DNA of 64,000 nucleotides from Methylobacterium sp. J-068. Its GTDB lineage: Bacteria > Pseudomonadota > Alphaproteobacteria > Rhizobiales > Beijerinckiaceae. The notes beneath the pieces were generated by a model that worked only from the letters and a program-made list of their open reading frames with translations, was not told the origin of the DNA and ran no database searches. The position numbers and the translations under genes are program-made. The stretch lies in assembly GCF_022829445.1 (NCBI RefSeq), contig NZ_JAKSXY010000061.1:147189-211188 (forward strand), given 5' to 3'. Every line of letters starts with the position of its first letter. Position 1 is the stretch's first letter. Shown here piece by piece: positions 17,009 through 26,705 of the stretch.

Positions 17009-18343
17009 CTATTCCGCCGCCTCGACGAACACCGTCCCGGCGCGGGGGAGATCGAGGGTGTCCCAGGTCTCTGCCAGGGCCGCCGTCAGCTTGGCGATGC
17101 GCGCATCGTCGTGGAAGGGCGAGGGCGTGATGCGCAGGCGCTCGGTGCCGCGCGGCACGGTCGGGTAGTTGATCGGCTGGATGTAGATGGCGTGGTGTTC
17201 CAGCAGGTGGTCGGCGGCCGCCTTGCAGAGTTCGGCGTCGCCCACCATCACGGGCACGATGTGGGTCTCGGTGTGCAGCACCGGCAGGCCGGCGGCCTCC
17301 AGGGCGGCCTTGGTCCGGGCCGCCTGGCACTGGTGCGCCTCGCGCTCCCCGTTCGAGCGCTTGAGGTAGCGCACCGAGGCGATGGCGGCGGCCGCGATGG
17401 CCGGCGGCAGCGCGGTGGTGAAGATGAAGCCCGGCGCATGGCTGCGCACGGCGTCGCAGAGCACCGCCGAACCCGTGATGTAGCCGCCGACGCAGCCGAA
17501 GCCCTTGGCCAGCGTGCCCTCGATCACGTCGACCCGGTGCATCACGCCGTCGCGCTCGGAGATCCCGCCGCCGCGCGGGCCGTAGAGGCCGACCGCGTGG
17601 ACCTCGTCGAGATAGGTCATCGCGCCGTAACGGTCGGCCAGATCGCAGATCGCGCCGATGTCGGAGACGTCGCCGTCCATGGAATAGACGCTCTCGAAGG
17701 CGATCAGCTTCGGGCGGTCGCCCGCCGCGATCAGCAGCTCCTCGAGGTGCTTCAGGTCGTTGTGGCGGAAGACGCGCTTCTCGCAACCGGAATGGCGTAC
17801 GCCCTCGATCATCGAGTTGTGGTTGAAGGCGTCCGACAGGATCAGGCAGTTCGGGATCAGCTTGGCGATGGTCGAGATGCCGGCCTGGTTCGAGACGTAG
17901 CCCGAGGTGAAGACGAGGCCCGCCTCCTTGCCGTGCAGATCCGCGAGTTCGCGCTCCAGGTCGACCAGCGGCGAGTTGTTGCCGGCGATGTTGCGGGTGC
18001 CGCCGGCGCCGACGCCGCAGCGGGCGGCCGTGCGGGTCATGGCGCCGACCACGTCGGGGTGCTGGCCCATGCCGAGGTAGTCGTTCGAACACCAGACCGT
18101 GATCTCGGAGGTGCCGCCGTCGGGCTTGCGCCAATGCGCGGTCGGGAAGCGGCCGGCGATGCGCTCGATATCGGCGAAGACGCGGTAGCGGCGCTCGCCG
18201 TGCAGGCGGTCCAACGCGGTGCGGAAATGCGATTCGTAGTCGGTCCGACCCTGAAGGGCCGCGTTCTGGCCCGCTCCCTGCTTCGTGTCGCTGATCTTGG
18301 TGTCGCCGATCTTGATCGTCGCGGGCATGCGGTTCACGGGCAT
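17009..18343 (-). CDS. hemA: 5-aminolevulinate synthase
   Basis: Catalyses glycine plus succinyl-CoA to 5-aminolevulinate, the first step of heme and bacteriochlorophyll/cobalamin synthesis by the C4 route. The 444-residue product shows [15 protein letters not shown] near the start of the core, then [13 protein letters not shown]. The PLP Lys is in [14 protein letters not shown], and the Asp/His region [15 protein letters not shown] is intact. ATG 18343 is chosen because GAAGGA precedes it. It adds about 35 residues before the usual family start, including the internally repetitive [10 protein letters not shown]. The gene is divergent from a small protein gene across a 361-bp region. Confidence 0.95.
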   Translation of the reverse strand: MPVNRMPATIKIGDTKISDTKQGAGQNAALQGRTDYESHFRTALDRLHGERRYRVFADIERIAGRFPTAHWRKPDGGTSEITVWCSNDYLGMGQHPDVVGAMTRTAARCGVGAGGTRNIAGNNSPLVDLERELADLHGKEAGLVFTSGYVSNQAGISTIAKLIPNCLILSDAFNHNSMIEGVRHSGCEKRVFRHNDLKHLEELLIAAGDRPKLIAFESVYSMDGDVSDIGAICDLADRYGAMTYLDEVHAVGLYGPRGGGISERDGVMHRVDVIEGTLAKGFGCVGGYITGSAVLCDAVRSHAPGFIFTTALPPAIAAAAIASVRYLKRSNGEREAHQCQAARTKAALEAAGLPVLHTETHIVPVMVGDAELCKAAADHLLEHHAIYIQPINYPTVPRGTERLRITPSPFHDDARIAKLTAALAETWDTLDLPRAGTVFVEAAE

Positions 18344-18704
18344 CCGTCCTTCACGCTTGGGCTGAGGGGCCGGCGGTGGGATCGCGGCCTCGGCGGGATC
18401 GTTTCCACGCGGACCCTCGTGCGGGGGGCCCTTGATGCAATCGGTCTCGTCGGCGAGCTTGGCGCAGACTCCCTGAAGGAGTTGCTGACGACGCCCGCCT
18501 CGTGTCGCTGGTTTCCCCAGCACGGATGCGACGATACAGGTGAACTTGGAATTGGTTCAAGTCGACATCCGCATTCCTGCTTTGCATCCGCCGGGCGGGG
18601 AATGCAAAGCCGGCACGGCGCCGTGGCGACGATGCGTCGCGTCGTCGGATCGGGCGGTCCGGGCGCTTCCTCCCGCACGCCTTCAGCCGGACCGACAGAC
18701 TTCC
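18344..18704. other. 361-bp divergent promoter region between hemA and a small gene
   Basis: No gene is evident. The middle part (around 18535-18560) is relatively AT-rich and probably carries promoters in both directions. I looked for an FNR/FixK site (TTGAT-N4-ATCAA), as expected near alphaproteobacterial hemA, and found only poor partial matches. Confidence 0.5.
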
Positions 18705-18926
18705 ATGATCGACACGCCCGTGAGCAACGAACCCATTCCGGACGAACCCGCGTCGGACGAGCCGGAGACCCGAGACCCCCGGGCCGAGCCCACGCGCAAG
18801 AGCGCCGCCGCGCAGCGGGCCGAGCGCCTGAAGGCGGCCCTGCGCGACAACCTGCGCCGTCGCAAGGCGCAGGTTCGCGGCCGAGCCGTCGCGGAGTCCG
18901 ACGAAACACCGGAGGCGGGCGGTTGA
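18705..18926 (+). CDS. Small charged protein upstream of murA
   Basis: A 73-residue protein. The N-terminal half is Pro/Glu/Asp-rich (acidic); the C-terminal half is basic and helical ([21 protein letters not shown]). No cysteine, signal peptide or membrane segment. I do not recognise a named family. It is co-directional with murA, whose start lies about 155 bp downstream, so co-transcription is possible. Confidence 0.65.
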   Translation: MIDTPVSNEPIPDEPASDEPETRDPRAEPTRKSAAAQRAERLKAALRDNLRRRKAQVRGRAVAESDETPEAGG

Positions 18927-19080
18927 GTCGAATCGGGCGCCGCGAACCTCCTTTTCGACAAAACTTGGCTATAACGGTGCCGTTTCCAGAGGGACGGCCC
19001 GCGTGCCGTCGGCTTTCAATTTCGGATTTCTCCGGCCTGCGGCGCCGCGCGTGCCCCCGGCGAGCAAGGTTTTAGGAACG

Positions 19081-20370
19081 ATGGACCGCATCAACATCAT
19101 CGGCGGACGGCCGCTGCATGGGGTGATCCCGATCTCGGGCGCCAAGAACGCCGCGCTGCCCCTGATGATCGCCAGCCTGATGACCGGCGAGACCCTGGAA
19201 CTCGGCAACGTGCCGCGGCTCGCCGACATCAACGCCCTGCTGCGCATCCTCGGCAATCACGGCGTCGACCACATGGTGGTGGGCAAGCGCCCGGGCCAGA
19301 CCACCGAGACCGGCCAGACCATCCGTCTCACCGCCTCGAACGTCATCGACACCACGGCGCCCTACGAACTCGTCTCCACCATGCGGGCGAGCTTCTGGGT
19401 CATCGCGCCGCTGCTCGCGCGCTTCGGCGAGGCCCGCGTCTCGATGCCGGGCGGCTGCGCCATCGGCACGCGCCCGGTCGACCTGCTGCTGATGGCCCTG
19501 GAGCGCCTCGGCGCCACCGTCGAGGTCGATGGCGGCTACGTGGTGGCCAAAGCCAAGAACGGCCTGCGCGGCGGCGAGATCCATTTCCCGAAGGTGACCG
19601 TGGGCGGCACCCACGTGGCGCTGATGGCGGCGGCGCTGGCCAACGGCTCGACGCTGATCGAGAACGCGGCGCGCGAGCCCGAAGTCGTCGATCTCGCCGC
19701 CTGCCTCACCAAGATGGGCGCGCGCATCGAGGGCGCCGGCACGCCGCGCATCACCGTCGAGGGCGTCTCGCGCCTGCACGGGGCCCGCCACGACGTGCTG
19801 CCGGACCGGATCGAGACGGGCACCTACGCCATGGCGGTGGCGATGACCGGGGGCGACGTCACCCTGGAGAACACCCGCGCCGACCTGCTGCATTCGGCCC
19901 TCGACATCCTCGCCACCACCGGCGCCGAGATCACGACGGGCGCCGACACGATCCGCATCCGCCGCAACGGCGGCGGCATCGCGGCCGTGGACGTGACCAC
20001 CGACCCGTTCCCGGGCTTTCCCACCGACCTGCAGGCGCAGTTCATGGCGCTGATGACCCTGGCCAAGGGCCAATCGAACATCCGCGAGACGATCTTCGAG
20101 AACCGCTTCATGCACGTGCAGGAACTGGCCCGCCTCGGCGCGAGGATCCGGCTGGAGGGCGATCTCGCCATCGTGGAGGGCGTCGAGCGGCTCAAGGGCG
20201 CGCCCGTGATGGCCACGGATCTGCGCGCCTCCGTCTCCCTCGTCATCGCGGGACTGGCGGCGGAGGGCGAGACCAGCATCAACCGGGTCTATCACCTCGA
20301 CCGCGGCTTCGAGGCCCTGGAGGCCAAGCTCGCCCGCTGCGGCGCCGAGATCACCCGCGTCCGCAGCTGA
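19081..20370 (+). CDS. murA: UDP-N-acetylglucosamine 1-carboxyvinyltransferase
   Basis: First committed step of peptidoglycan synthesis: transfers enolpyruvate from PEP to UDP-GlcNAc in the cytosol. A 429-residue protein with [10 protein letters not shown] (Lys22/Asn23 substrate binding) and the loop [13 protein letters not shown] with catalytic Cys126, the residue attacked by fosfomycin. The C-terminal [15 protein letters not shown] is also present. The ATG at 19081 follows TTAGGAACG; an upstream frame extension has no homology. It begins the murA/hisD neighbourhood seen in many alphaproteobacteria. Confidence 0.96.
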   Translation: MDRINIIGGRPLHGVIPISGAKNAALPLMIASLMTGETLELGNVPRLADINALLRILGNHGVDHMVVGKRPGQTTETGQTIRLTASNVIDTTAPYELVSTMRASFWVIAPLLARFGEARVSMPGGCAIGTRPVDLLLMALERLGATVEVDGGYVVAKAKNGLRGGEIHFPKVTVGGTHVALMAAALANGSTLIENAAREPEVVDLAACLTKMGARIEGAGTPRITVEGVSRLHGARHDVLPDRIETGTYAMAVAMTGGDVTLENTRADLLHSALDILATTGAEITTGADTIRIRRNGGGIAAVDVTTDPFPGFPTDLQAQFMALMTLAKGQSNIRETIFENRFMHVQELARLGARIRLEGDLAIVEGVERLKGAPVMATDLRASVSLVIAGLAAEGETSINRVYHLDRGFEALEAKLARCGAEITRVRS

Positions 20371-20377
20371 GGACGAC

Positions 20378-20406
20378 GGCGCTCCCCCCGTCGGGAGAGG
20401 AGCGCC
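20378..20406. terminator. Hairpin terminator between convergent murA and a secreted-protein gene
   Basis: Perfect 8-bp arms GGCGCTCC (20378-20385) and GGAGCGCC (20399-20406) with a 13-base loop lie in the 45-bp gap between two convergent genes. There is no strong T-tract, so termination would be of the GC-rich bidirectional type. Confidence 0.6.
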
Positions 20407-20415
20407 GGCCGCCGG

Positions 20416-20739
20416 TCAGCCCCGGATCTCGCCGCGCTTGGGGCCGAAGCCCGGGATCATGCAGCGGCACTGCGAACCCCAGGGCTGCGGCTCGGTGATG
20501 CAGTTGCCGCGCTCGGTCAGGCAGAGCCGGCCGAAGCGCTCGCCGCGCGGGCGGCGGTCGTAGCGGTCCTCGTCGTAGCGCCGGCGCTCGTAGCGATCCT
20601 CGTCGTAGCGGCGCTCGAAGCGACGCGGGCGGTCGTCGTCGTAATACTGGGCGTGCGCCGCGAAGGCGCCGAGCCCGGTGCCGAGCGTCGCCGCCGTGGC
20701 GAGGGCCAGGATCGCGTTTCGGATGGTCGTGCTGGTCAT
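20416..20739 (-). CDS. Small secreted Arg/Tyr/Asp-rich protein
   Basis: A 107-residue protein with a signal peptide (MTSTTIRNAILALATAATLG..., cleavage near AHA-Q). A low-complexity repeat of RRYDEDRYERRRYDEDRYDRR type occupies about residues 36-66. The compact C-terminal part has four Cys and ends in GFGPKRGEIRG. The start at 20739 is supported by AGGAGA just upstream. No family recognised; periplasmic or outer-surface location is inferred. Confidence 0.75.
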   Translation of the reverse strand: MTSTTIRNAILALATAATLGTGLGAFAAHAQYYDDDRPRRFERRYDEDRYERRRYDEDRYDRRPRGERFGRLCLTERGNCITEPQPWGSQCRCMIPGFGPKRGEIRG

Positions 20740-20840
20740 GGACGTCTCTCCTGCGGATGTCTGACGGGCGCCCCGCGCGCCGTCCCGAACGTCGAAGCCC
20801 GATCTAGCGGCGCCGGCCTGAACGGCGCCTGAGATGGTTC

Positions 20841-21962
20841 TCAGCCGATCAGGCGCGTGACGAGGCGGACCAGCGGCAGCACCGCCCGGGCGAGGCGGAT
20901 CTGGCCGGGCAACTGGTGCGGCCCGAGGGGCCGGTGGACGAGGCGCGGGCTGAGGCGCTCGGCCTCCGCCACCGCGTGGCCGGCGAGCGGATGGGCCATC
21001 ACCCGCGCGGCGTCCTCGGGCGTGATCCCGAGGGTCCGCGCCCAGACCCGCTCGGTGCCGAGCCGGCCGGCCGCGTGCAGGCGGCGCAGGCGGCGGCGCC
21101 AGGCGTAGCGGTAGAGGGCGCGCGGCACCGGTTCGAGGCGGGCGTCGCACAGGCTGTCGGGCTTCTCGCAGCGCGCCCGGATGGTGTCGGCGACGCCGCC
21201 CGGCGCCCGGCCCACGAGGCGCCCCGAGACCGTGACGAGGATGGCGGGGTCGTGCCGGACGTGCAGCCCCTGCGCGAGCAGGAGGGCGACGAAGGCCCCG
21301 TCCTCGCCGAGCGCGATGGCCGGCATGCCGCCGACCGCCCGGTAGGCCTCCACGCTGACGCCGAGGGTGGCGCCGATGGTGGTGCGGTGGCAGGGCCAGG
21401 GATCGCGCGGATCGGGGTCGATGCGCGCCTCGGCCTCGGTGAGGAGGTCGCTGTAGATGTCCTCGCGCTCGCCGCGCCAGTGCAAGGAGGGCGGCAGCAG
21501 GGCCCGCTCGGCCGCGTCGAGTTCGATCCGGCCCGCCACCGCGTCGGCGCCCCGGTCGAGGGCGGCCCGGTTGCGCGCGACCCAGTCGGCCGGCACCCGG
21601 CTGTCGGCGTCGGTGGAGAGGATCAGCCCCGTGTCGCCGAGCCAGTCGGCGGCCCGGTTCATCGCCTCGCGCCGGGCCCAGCCCGCATGGGCCCCGGCAT
21701 ACTCGACATTCGTGACGCGGACCGGCACCGACAGCCGGGGCACGAGGTCGGCGACGATCGCCGCCGTGGCGTCGGTGCAGTTGTTGAGGAACAGCACCAC
21801 GCCGAGGCTGCCGGCGGGGATGCCGGCCTGGGCGTCGATGGCGCGCAGACAGGCCTCGATGCGCTCGGCCTCGTTGCGCACGGGGATGGCGACGACCGCG
21901 TTCGGCGCCGCGATGGCGAGGCCAGCGGCCTCGCCGGAGGGAGAGAGGGATGCGGCCGACAC
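20841..21962 (-). CDS. Family 2 glycosyltransferase
   Basis: A 373-residue GT-A protein. The GT2 start VAIPVRNEAERIEACLRAI is near residue 25, FLNNCTDAT near 60 and the metal-binding STDADSRVPADW near 120. A late ALGEDGAFVALLL motif holds the catalytic-base region. No obvious membrane helix, so likely cytosolic; the sugar and acceptor are unknown. Start choice: the GTG at 21962 has CGGAG upstream. The frame extends to an ATG at 22178, but that overlaps the divergent DUF2948 gene and adds an atypical 72-residue segment. Confidence 0.8.
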   Translation of the reverse strand: MSAASLSPSGEAAGLAIAAPNAVVAIPVRNEAERIEACLRAIDAQAGIPAGSLGVVLFLNNCTDATAAIVADLVPRLSVPVRVTNVEYAGAHAGWARREAMNRAADWLGDTGLILSTDADSRVPADWVARNRAALDRGADAVAGRIELDAAERALLPPSLHWRGEREDIYSDLLTEAEARIDPDPRDPWPCHRTTIGATLGVSVEAYRAVGGMPAIALGEDGAFVALLLAQGLHVRHDPAILVTVSGRLVGRAPGGVADTIRARCEKPDSLCDARLEPVPRALYRYAWRRRLRRLHAAGRLGTERVWARTLGITPEDAARVMAHPLAGHAVAEAERLSPRLVHRPLGPHQLPGQIRLARAVLPLVRLVTRLIG

Positions 21963-22164
21963 GCGGAAACTCCGATTCGCCGGATCGGACGGGAGCCGGC
22001 GCGAGGCGCCGTCCCTAGCAGGTTCGGCAAGCGGGACAATGGCGGAGTTCCGCCCAGACAGTTGCCGTGGGCGGGCCGCCTCGCTACCTACGGCTCCCAC
22101 CCTCCCGAACAGCCGAGCCCGGAACGCGGGGGCCGGCGAGCGATGGAAGAGCGCGACACCCCCC

Positions 22165-22659
22165 ATGACACCCCGCATGGAGCTTCTCAGGCTCGCCGCC
22201 CTCGACGCCGAAGACCTGGGCGTCGTCTCCGCCCACCTGCAGGACGCGATCCTGAAGGCGAGCGATCTCGCTTATCTTGGCGCCCAGCACCGCTTCGTCC
22301 TGGTGGCGCGCCGCTTCGACTGGTCGGCGGAGGACGGCGCGCCGCCGCGCCGCCGGCTGACGGGCATGCATTTCGACCGGGTGCTCAAGGTGCGCACGCG
22401 CGGGATCACGCCCGGCGCCGAATCCGAGGCCCCCCTCGAACTCCTCGCCATCACCTTCACGCCCACCGAGGCGCCCTCCGGCACCGCCACCCTGGTCTTC
22501 GCGGGCGGCGCCGCGATCCAGCTCGACCTCGAATGCATCGAGGTGCAACTCAAGGATCTCGGCCCGGTCTGGGAGGTCGAGGGACGTCCCGACCACGAGG
22601 CCGTGGCCGCCGGGCGCGCCGCGATCGAGGGACACGCGCGCGAGGGAAACACCCGATGA
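22165..22659 (+). CDS. DUF2948 family protein
   Basis: A 164-residue cytosolic protein beginning MTPRMELLRLAALDAEDL. It continues with VVSAHLQDAILKASDLAYL and RRFVLVARRFDW-type segments, which mark DUF2948. The family is confined largely to alphaproteobacteria and found beside hisD; its function is unknown. Preceded by GGAAGAG. Its stop overlaps the hisD ATG in an ATGA junction, so the two are translationally coupled. Confidence 0.85.
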   Translation: MTPRMELLRLAALDAEDLGVVSAHLQDAILKASDLAYLGAQHRFVLVARRFDWSAEDGAPPRRRLTGMHFDRVLKVRTRGITPGAESEAPLELLAITFTPTEAPSGTATLVFAGGAAIQLDLECIEVQLKDLGPVWEVEGRPDHEAVAAGRAAIEGHAREGNTR

Positions 22660-23951
22660 TCCGTCTCGATTCCCGCGACGAAGATTTCGCCGACGCCTTC
22701 ACGCGCCTGCTCAGCGTCAAGCGCGAGATCTCCGAGGACGTCGACGAGACCGTGCGGGGCATCATCGCGGGCGTGGTCTCGGGCGGCGACGACGCGCTCG
22801 TGGACTACACCCGCCGCTTCGACCGCTTCGGCGAGGATTTCACGGTCGCCTCCCTGCGGGTGACGCCGGCCGAGATCGAGGCCGCCATCGCGGCCTGCCC
22901 GGCCGAGGCCCTGGAGGCCCTGCGCTTCGCGGCCGCGCGCATCGAGGCGTTCCACGCCGCGCAGGTGCCGGGCGACCACATGGCCACCGACAGCCTCGGC
23001 GTCACCGCCGGCTGGCGCTGGACGGCGCTCGAATCCGTCGGCCTCTACGTGCCCGGCGGCACCGCGAGCTACCCCTCCTCGGTGCTGATGAACGCGATTC
23101 CCGCCCGCGTCGCGGGCGTGCCCCGCGTCGTCATGGTGGTGCCGATGCCGGAGGGAACCCTGAACCCGCTGGTGCTTGCCGCCGCGCATCTCTCCGGCGT
23201 CGACGAGGTCTACCGGGTCGGCGGCGCGCAGGCGGTGGCGGCGCTGGCCTACGGCACGGGCACGATCGCGCCGGTGGCCAAGATCGTCGGCCCCGGCAAC
23301 GCCTGGGTGGCGGCAGCCAAGCGCCGGGTGTTCGGGCAGGTCGGCATCGACATGATCGCGGGTCCCTCCGAGGTGCTGATCCTCGCCGATGCCCACGCCA
23401 ATCCCGACTGGGTCGCGGCCGACCTCCTGGCCCAGGCCGAGCACGACGCGGCCGCGCAATCGATCCTGATCACGGATTCCGAGAGGCTGGCGGGCGACGT
23501 GGAAGCGGCGGTGGAGCGCGCCCTCGCGACCCTGCCCCGCGCGACGATCGCCCGGGCGAGCTGGCGCGATTACGGCGCCATCGTGGTGGTGCGCGATTTC
23601 GACGAGGCCGTGCCGCTGGTCGACCGCCTCGCGCCCGAGCACCTGGAGATCGAGACGGCGGACGCGGAAGGCCTCGCCGCCAAGGTCCGCAACGCGGGCG
23701 CGATCTTCCTCGGTTCGCATACGCCGGAGGCCATCGGCGACTATGTCGGCGGCCCCAACCACGTCCTGCCCACGGCCCGCTCGGCGCGGTTCTCCTCGGG
23801 GCTCGGCGTGCTCGACTTCATGAAGCGCACCACGATCCTGCGCTGCGACCCGGCGGCCCTGCGGGCGCTGGGACCCTCGGCCATCGCGCTCGGACGCTCG
23901 GAGGGCCTCGAGGGCCACGCCCGTTCGGTGGCCATCCGCCTGAACCTGTGA
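22656..23951 (+). CDS. hisD: Histidinol dehydrogenase
   Basis: A 431-residue cytosolic enzyme that oxidises L-histidinol to L-histidine in two NAD-dependent steps. Family features are intact: [47 protein letters not shown], the long [11 protein letters not shown] signature and the zinc/catalytic region [12 protein letters not shown]. The C-terminal PNHVLPT is present. The start is fixed by the 4-bp overlap with the DUF2948 gene. The remaining his genes in this window (hisG, hisZ) are 28 kb away, so the pathway is scattered. Confidence 0.96.
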   Translation: MIRLDSRDEDFADAFTRLLSVKREISEDVDETVRGIIAGVVSGGDDALVDYTRRFDRFGEDFTVASLRVTPAEIEAAIAACPAEALEALRFAAARIEAFHAAQVPGDHMATDSLGVTAGWRWTALESVGLYVPGGTASYPSSVLMNAIPARVAGVPRVVMVVPMPEGTLNPLVLAAAHLSGVDEVYRVGGAQAVAALAYGTGTIAPVAKIVGPGNAWVAAAKRRVFGQVGIDMIAGPSEVLILADAHANPDWVAADLLAQAEHDAAAQSILITDSERLAGDVEAAVERALATLPRATIARASWRDYGAIVVVRDFDEAVPLVDRLAPEHLEIETADAEGLAAKVRNAGAIFLGSHTPEAIGDYVGGPNHVLPTARSARFSSGLGVLDFMKRTTILRCDPAALRALGPSAIALGRSEGLEGHARSVAIRLNL

Positions 23952-23958
23952 GGGCCTG

Positions 23959-24456
23959 ATGTCCGGCGCGGCCAAATCCAGCGAGCCCCAATCGCCCCAT
24001 CGCCTCGCGGCGGTCACCTTCGACGAGGAATCCATCGGGCGGGGCAACCCCGACCAGGAGCACGAGCGCGCCATCGCGATCTTCGACATCCTGGAGGACA
24101 ACAGCTTCACGATCCCAGGCCGCGAGGGGCCCTACGCCCTCACCCTCGGCCTCGTGGAGAACAAGCTCGCCTTCGCGATCCGGCGCGAAGACGGCGAGCC
24201 GGTGATGACCCACCTCCTGTCGCTGACCCCGTTCCGGCGGGTGATCCGCGACTACGAGATGATCTGCGAGAGCTACTACAACGCCATCCGCACCGCCTCG
24301 CCGACCCAGATCGAGGCGATCGACATGGGCCGGCGCGGCCTGCACAACGAGGCCTCGGACCTGCTGCGCCAGCGCCTCGAAGGCAAGGTCGACCTCGACC
24401 ACGACACCGCGCGCCGGCTGTTCACCCTGGTCTTCGCCCTGCACTGGAAGGCCTGA
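23959..24456 (+). CDS. UPF0262 family protein
   Basis: A 165-residue protein with the conserved run [15 protein letters not shown] near residue 37. [11 protein letters not shown] and [20 protein letters not shown] follow, all typical of UPF0262. The family is alphaproteobacterial, of unknown function, and normally follows hisD as here (7 bp away). No signal or membrane segment. Confidence 0.9.
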   Translation: MSGAAKSSEPQSPHRLAAVTFDEESIGRGNPDQEHERAIAIFDILEDNSFTIPGREGPYALTLGLVENKLAFAIRREDGEPVMTHLLSLTPFRRVIRDYEMICESYYNAIRTASPTQIEAIDMGRRGLHNEASDLLRQRLEGKVDLDHDTARRLFTLVFALHWKA

Positions 24457-24464
24457 TACCGTCT

Positions 24465-24560
24465 TCCGCTCGATCGAAGCGGAGTCGGTCTCGCCCAGCC
24501 CGCGCGGCGCCTGAGAGTCAGCCCGGATCCGCCATCCCGAAGGGAGCAAGCGGATTCGGT
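24465..24560. repeat. Dispersed palindromic repeat, copy A
   Basis: Begins with TCCGCTCGATCGAAGCGGA (24465-24483) and ends near AGCGGATTCGG (around 24560). The same start, an internal CCCGCGCGGCG and the same end (TCCGCCAT...CGAAGGGA...AGCGGATT) recur at 62294-62406. Shared blocks separated by divergent spacers indicate a dispersed extragenic repeat family. It lies in the 180-bp gap before the phosphatase gene. Confidence 0.7.
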
Positions 24561-24636
24561 CTGAGCCGCGAAGTCCCGAGCCGGCACGGTCCGAGCCGCG
24601 ATCCCTCCCGAAGCGCGAGGCTGAGAAGAAGATCGG

Positions 24637-25098
24637 ATGGCGGACGCGACCGGCCCGAAGAAGACGCGCGTGCAGTCGGCCTTGTTCATGTGCAACTTCA
24701 ACGCCGTGCGCTCGCTCGCGGCGGAGGCGATCGCGCGCCACTACTTCGGCAGGTCGATCTACGTGCAATCGGCCGGGGTCCGCTCCGGCGAGCCGGCCGA
24801 CCCGTTCATGGTGGCGGCGCTCGACGAGATCGGCATCGACGCGGCGCGCCACAAGCCGCGCACCCTGGCGCAGCTGGAGGAGTGGGAGGGGCTGAACTTC
24901 GACCTCATCATCACCCTGGCGCCGGAGGCCCACCACGCCGCCCTGGAGCTGACCCGTACCAACGCGGTCGAGGTCGAGTACTGGCCGACCCCCGACCCGA
25001 CCATCATCCAGGACGGAACCCGCGAGCAGCGCCTCGACGGCTACCGCGATGTCCGTGACGGACTGGTCTACCGGATCAAGAGCCGGCTGAAGGTGTGA
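24637..25098 (+). CDS. Low-molecular-weight phosphotyrosine protein phosphatase family
   Basis: A 153-residue protein. The P-loop C-X5-R is visible as MCNFNAVRS (Cys19, Arg25), and the general-acid DP pair is in WPTPDPT. These define the low-Mr phosphatase/ArsC-like fold. It may dephosphorylate protein tyrosine or act as a relative of arsenate reductase; no ars gene is nearby. In alphaproteobacteria it commonly follows hisD and UPF0262, as here. Its last 23 bp overlap the end of the convergent NlpC/P60 gene. Confidence 0.87.
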   Translation: MADATGPKKTRVQSALFMCNFNAVRSLAAEAIARHYFGRSIYVQSAGVRSGEPADPFMVAALDEIGIDAARHKPRTLAQLEEWEGLNFDLIITLAPEAHHAALELTRTNAVEVEYWPTPDPTIIQDGTREQRLDGYRDVRDGLVYRIKSRLKV

Positions 25099-25951
25099 GC
25101 CGCCGGATCGACGTCACCGGCCCGTAGCTCTTTTCCCGGATACGGGCGACGGCCTCGCGCACGGGCTCCACCGCCACCGCCATGTGGTGGCCGTTGGCGT
25201 GGATGAGCCGGGTGGCGTCGAGCATCATCCCGACATGGCCGCGCCAGAACACGAGATCGCCCCGTGCGAGCCCGTCGAGATCGGGCGGCAGCCCGTCCCC
25301 GAGCCCGCGCTCCTGCTGGTCCGCGTCGCGGGGCGCGGCCATCCCCCCCTGCGCGAGGCAGAGCTGGACGAGACCCGAGCAATCGAGGCCGAGGCTGGTG
25401 CGGCCGCCCCAGAGATAGGGCGTGCCGACGAGGCGCTCGGCGGTGGCGGCGTAGTCGGGTTCCACGGCGTCGACGGGCGCGCAATGGCCGGCGAAGACAT
25501 AGCCGCCGGTGCCCAGCCGCAGGTAATCGCCGGTCTCCCCCTCCGCGCGGATGCGGGCGCCGAGGGTGAGATGGCCGGCGGCCGGCTGCTTCAGGTCGGG
25601 GCCGGGATAGACGAAGCTGCGCAGGGCGGTGACGCGATGGGTCGGCGCCGTGGGGCGGCCGAGGGCCGCCTCGGGCAGGTAGCCGACATAGCCGTCATGG
25701 GCGAACTGGACGAAGGCGAAGCCCTCCTCGGCGTCATAGAACGTCACCGCGTCGCCCATCACCGCCTCGGTCTCGAGCCCGGCATCGAAGCGCGGCGCGC
25801 GGGTGAGCGGGGCCGAGGGCACCACGACGCTGCGCGGTTCGCCCACGACGTAGCGCGCGGCCTCGACCCGGCCGCGCAGGCGCGCATCGGCGATCTCGGG
25901 CCGGGCCGGGACGAGGCGTGGGTCGGACAGGTCGCGCAGGGCGGTCGGCAT
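25076..25951 (-). CDS. NlpC/P60 family peptidase with SH3-like region
   Basis: A 291-residue protein. The N-terminal half (about residues 40-160) is composed of SH3-like strands (VTFYDAEEGFAFVQFAHDGYVGYLP). The C-terminal half is an NlpC/P60 cysteine peptidase: catalytic Cys in LGLDCSGLVQ, His in RGHVGMML, and a third polar residue region LIHANGHH. Such enzymes cut gamma-D-Glu/meso-DAP-type bonds in peptidoglycan. No clear signal peptide is seen at the chosen ATG (25951), so export is uncertain. The 3' end overlaps that of the phosphatase gene tail to tail. Confidence 0.88.
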   Translation of the reverse strand: MPTALRDLSDPRLVPARPEIADARLRGRVEAARYVVGEPRSVVVPSAPLTRAPRFDAGLETEAVMGDAVTFYDAEEGFAFVQFAHDGYVGYLPEAALGRPTAPTHRVTALRSFVYPGPDLKQPAAGHLTLGARIRAEGETGDYLRLGTGGYVFAGHCAPVDAVEPDYAATAERLVGTPYLWGGRTSLGLDCSGLVQLCLAQGGMAAPRDADQQERGLGDGLPPDLDGLARGDLVFWRGHVGMMLDATRLIHANGHHMAVAVEPVREAVARIREKSYGPVTSIRRLTPSAGS

Positions 25952-26311
25952 GGGGTGACTATCTCCCGTCCCCAGCCACCCCGCAACCACGCGGATGCCG
26001 GGCGATCGCAAGGGGGCGGTTCGCCCGCCGGACGTCTTCAGGACAGCACCGCGTCGTCCTGGGGCCGCGCAACGCAGTCAGAAGCCACGATGCCGTCTCC
26101 CTGCCTGCGGATGAGCCCCTGCCGTGCTGTGGCATTTCGACGCCCGACTTTGCCTATCGGGTCGGCATTTCGCTTTTCAGGATGCAGCGCGCTTCGAGGA
26201 ATCCGCGCGGCGCCTGATCGAAAATCCATCACGGAACCACGATGCACGGAGCGCACGGGCCGCCCGCGATTTTGTGCGATGCACAAACCTTCGCGGTGCG
26301 GTTATGGTCGG
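25952..26311. other. 360-bp divergent intergenic region
   Basis: No gene is supported. The right part becomes AT-rich and contains a perfect dyad (26271-26287) close to the start of the next gene, so promoters for both flanking genes are expected here. Confidence 0.55.
26271..26287. promoter_or_regulatory. Perfect 17-bp dyad upstream of a small-protein gene
   Basis: TTTGTGC and GCACAAA flank the trinucleotide GAT, forming a perfect 7-bp dyad. It ends 24 bp before the ATG at 26312, where a bound repressor would block transcription or initiation. The regulator is not identifiable from the sequence. Confidence 0.5.
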
Positions 26312-26680
26312 ATGATGACCCAAGCGAGTCGCGCCGTGAAGAAGACCTCGAAATCCTTCCAGGATCTCCCGCCGATCCGCGTGCGACGCGAGCCGCCGAC
26401 GATCCCCGAGGCGGTCGCCGCCGCGCAGGACCTCGCCGACGACATCGATCAGCAGGTGGAGATCGCCGCCGGCCTGATCGGCCTGCCGCCCGAGGCCGTG
26501 CGCGAGCACGTGGTCGCCGCCGCGAAGGCCAAGCCCGCGCCGGCCGCGCAGCGGATGCCCGAGCGCATCCTCACCGCCGCGAGCCCGAGCCGGGCGCCGC
26601 GCACGGTCATCGTCGAGCGCCGCACCCGCCCGCCCGTGGTGGTCGAGCGTCGCGGCCGCCCGCCGATCGGGCGGCCCTGA
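26312..26680 (+). CDS. Small protein with basic Pro/Arg-rich tail, unknown function
   Basis: A 122-residue protein. An N-terminal basic segment is followed by a helical, acidic middle (PEAVAAAQDLADDIDQQVEIAAGLIGL, cut here as two helices near residues 30-60). An Ala/Lys-rich stretch precedes a C-terminal tail with repeated VERR(T/G)RPP motifs. No family recognised. Two adjacent ATGs (26312 and 26315) are possible starts. Support comes from the consistent codon bias and the dyad upstream; it could be nucleic-acid binding, judging only by charge. Confidence 0.6.
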   Translation: MMTQASRAVKKTSKSFQDLPPIRVRREPPTIPEAVAAAQDLADDIDQQVEIAAGLIGLPPEAVREHVVAAAKAKPAPAAQRMPERILTAASPSRAPRTVIVERRTRPPVVVERRGRPPIGRP

Positions 26681-26705
26681 ACGCGTCCGTTCACCATTCA
26701 GGGTC

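Noticed and set aside
18344..18704. FNR/FixK box in the hemA promoter
   Set aside because: Only imperfect, wrongly spaced TTGAT/ATCAA-like pieces are present.
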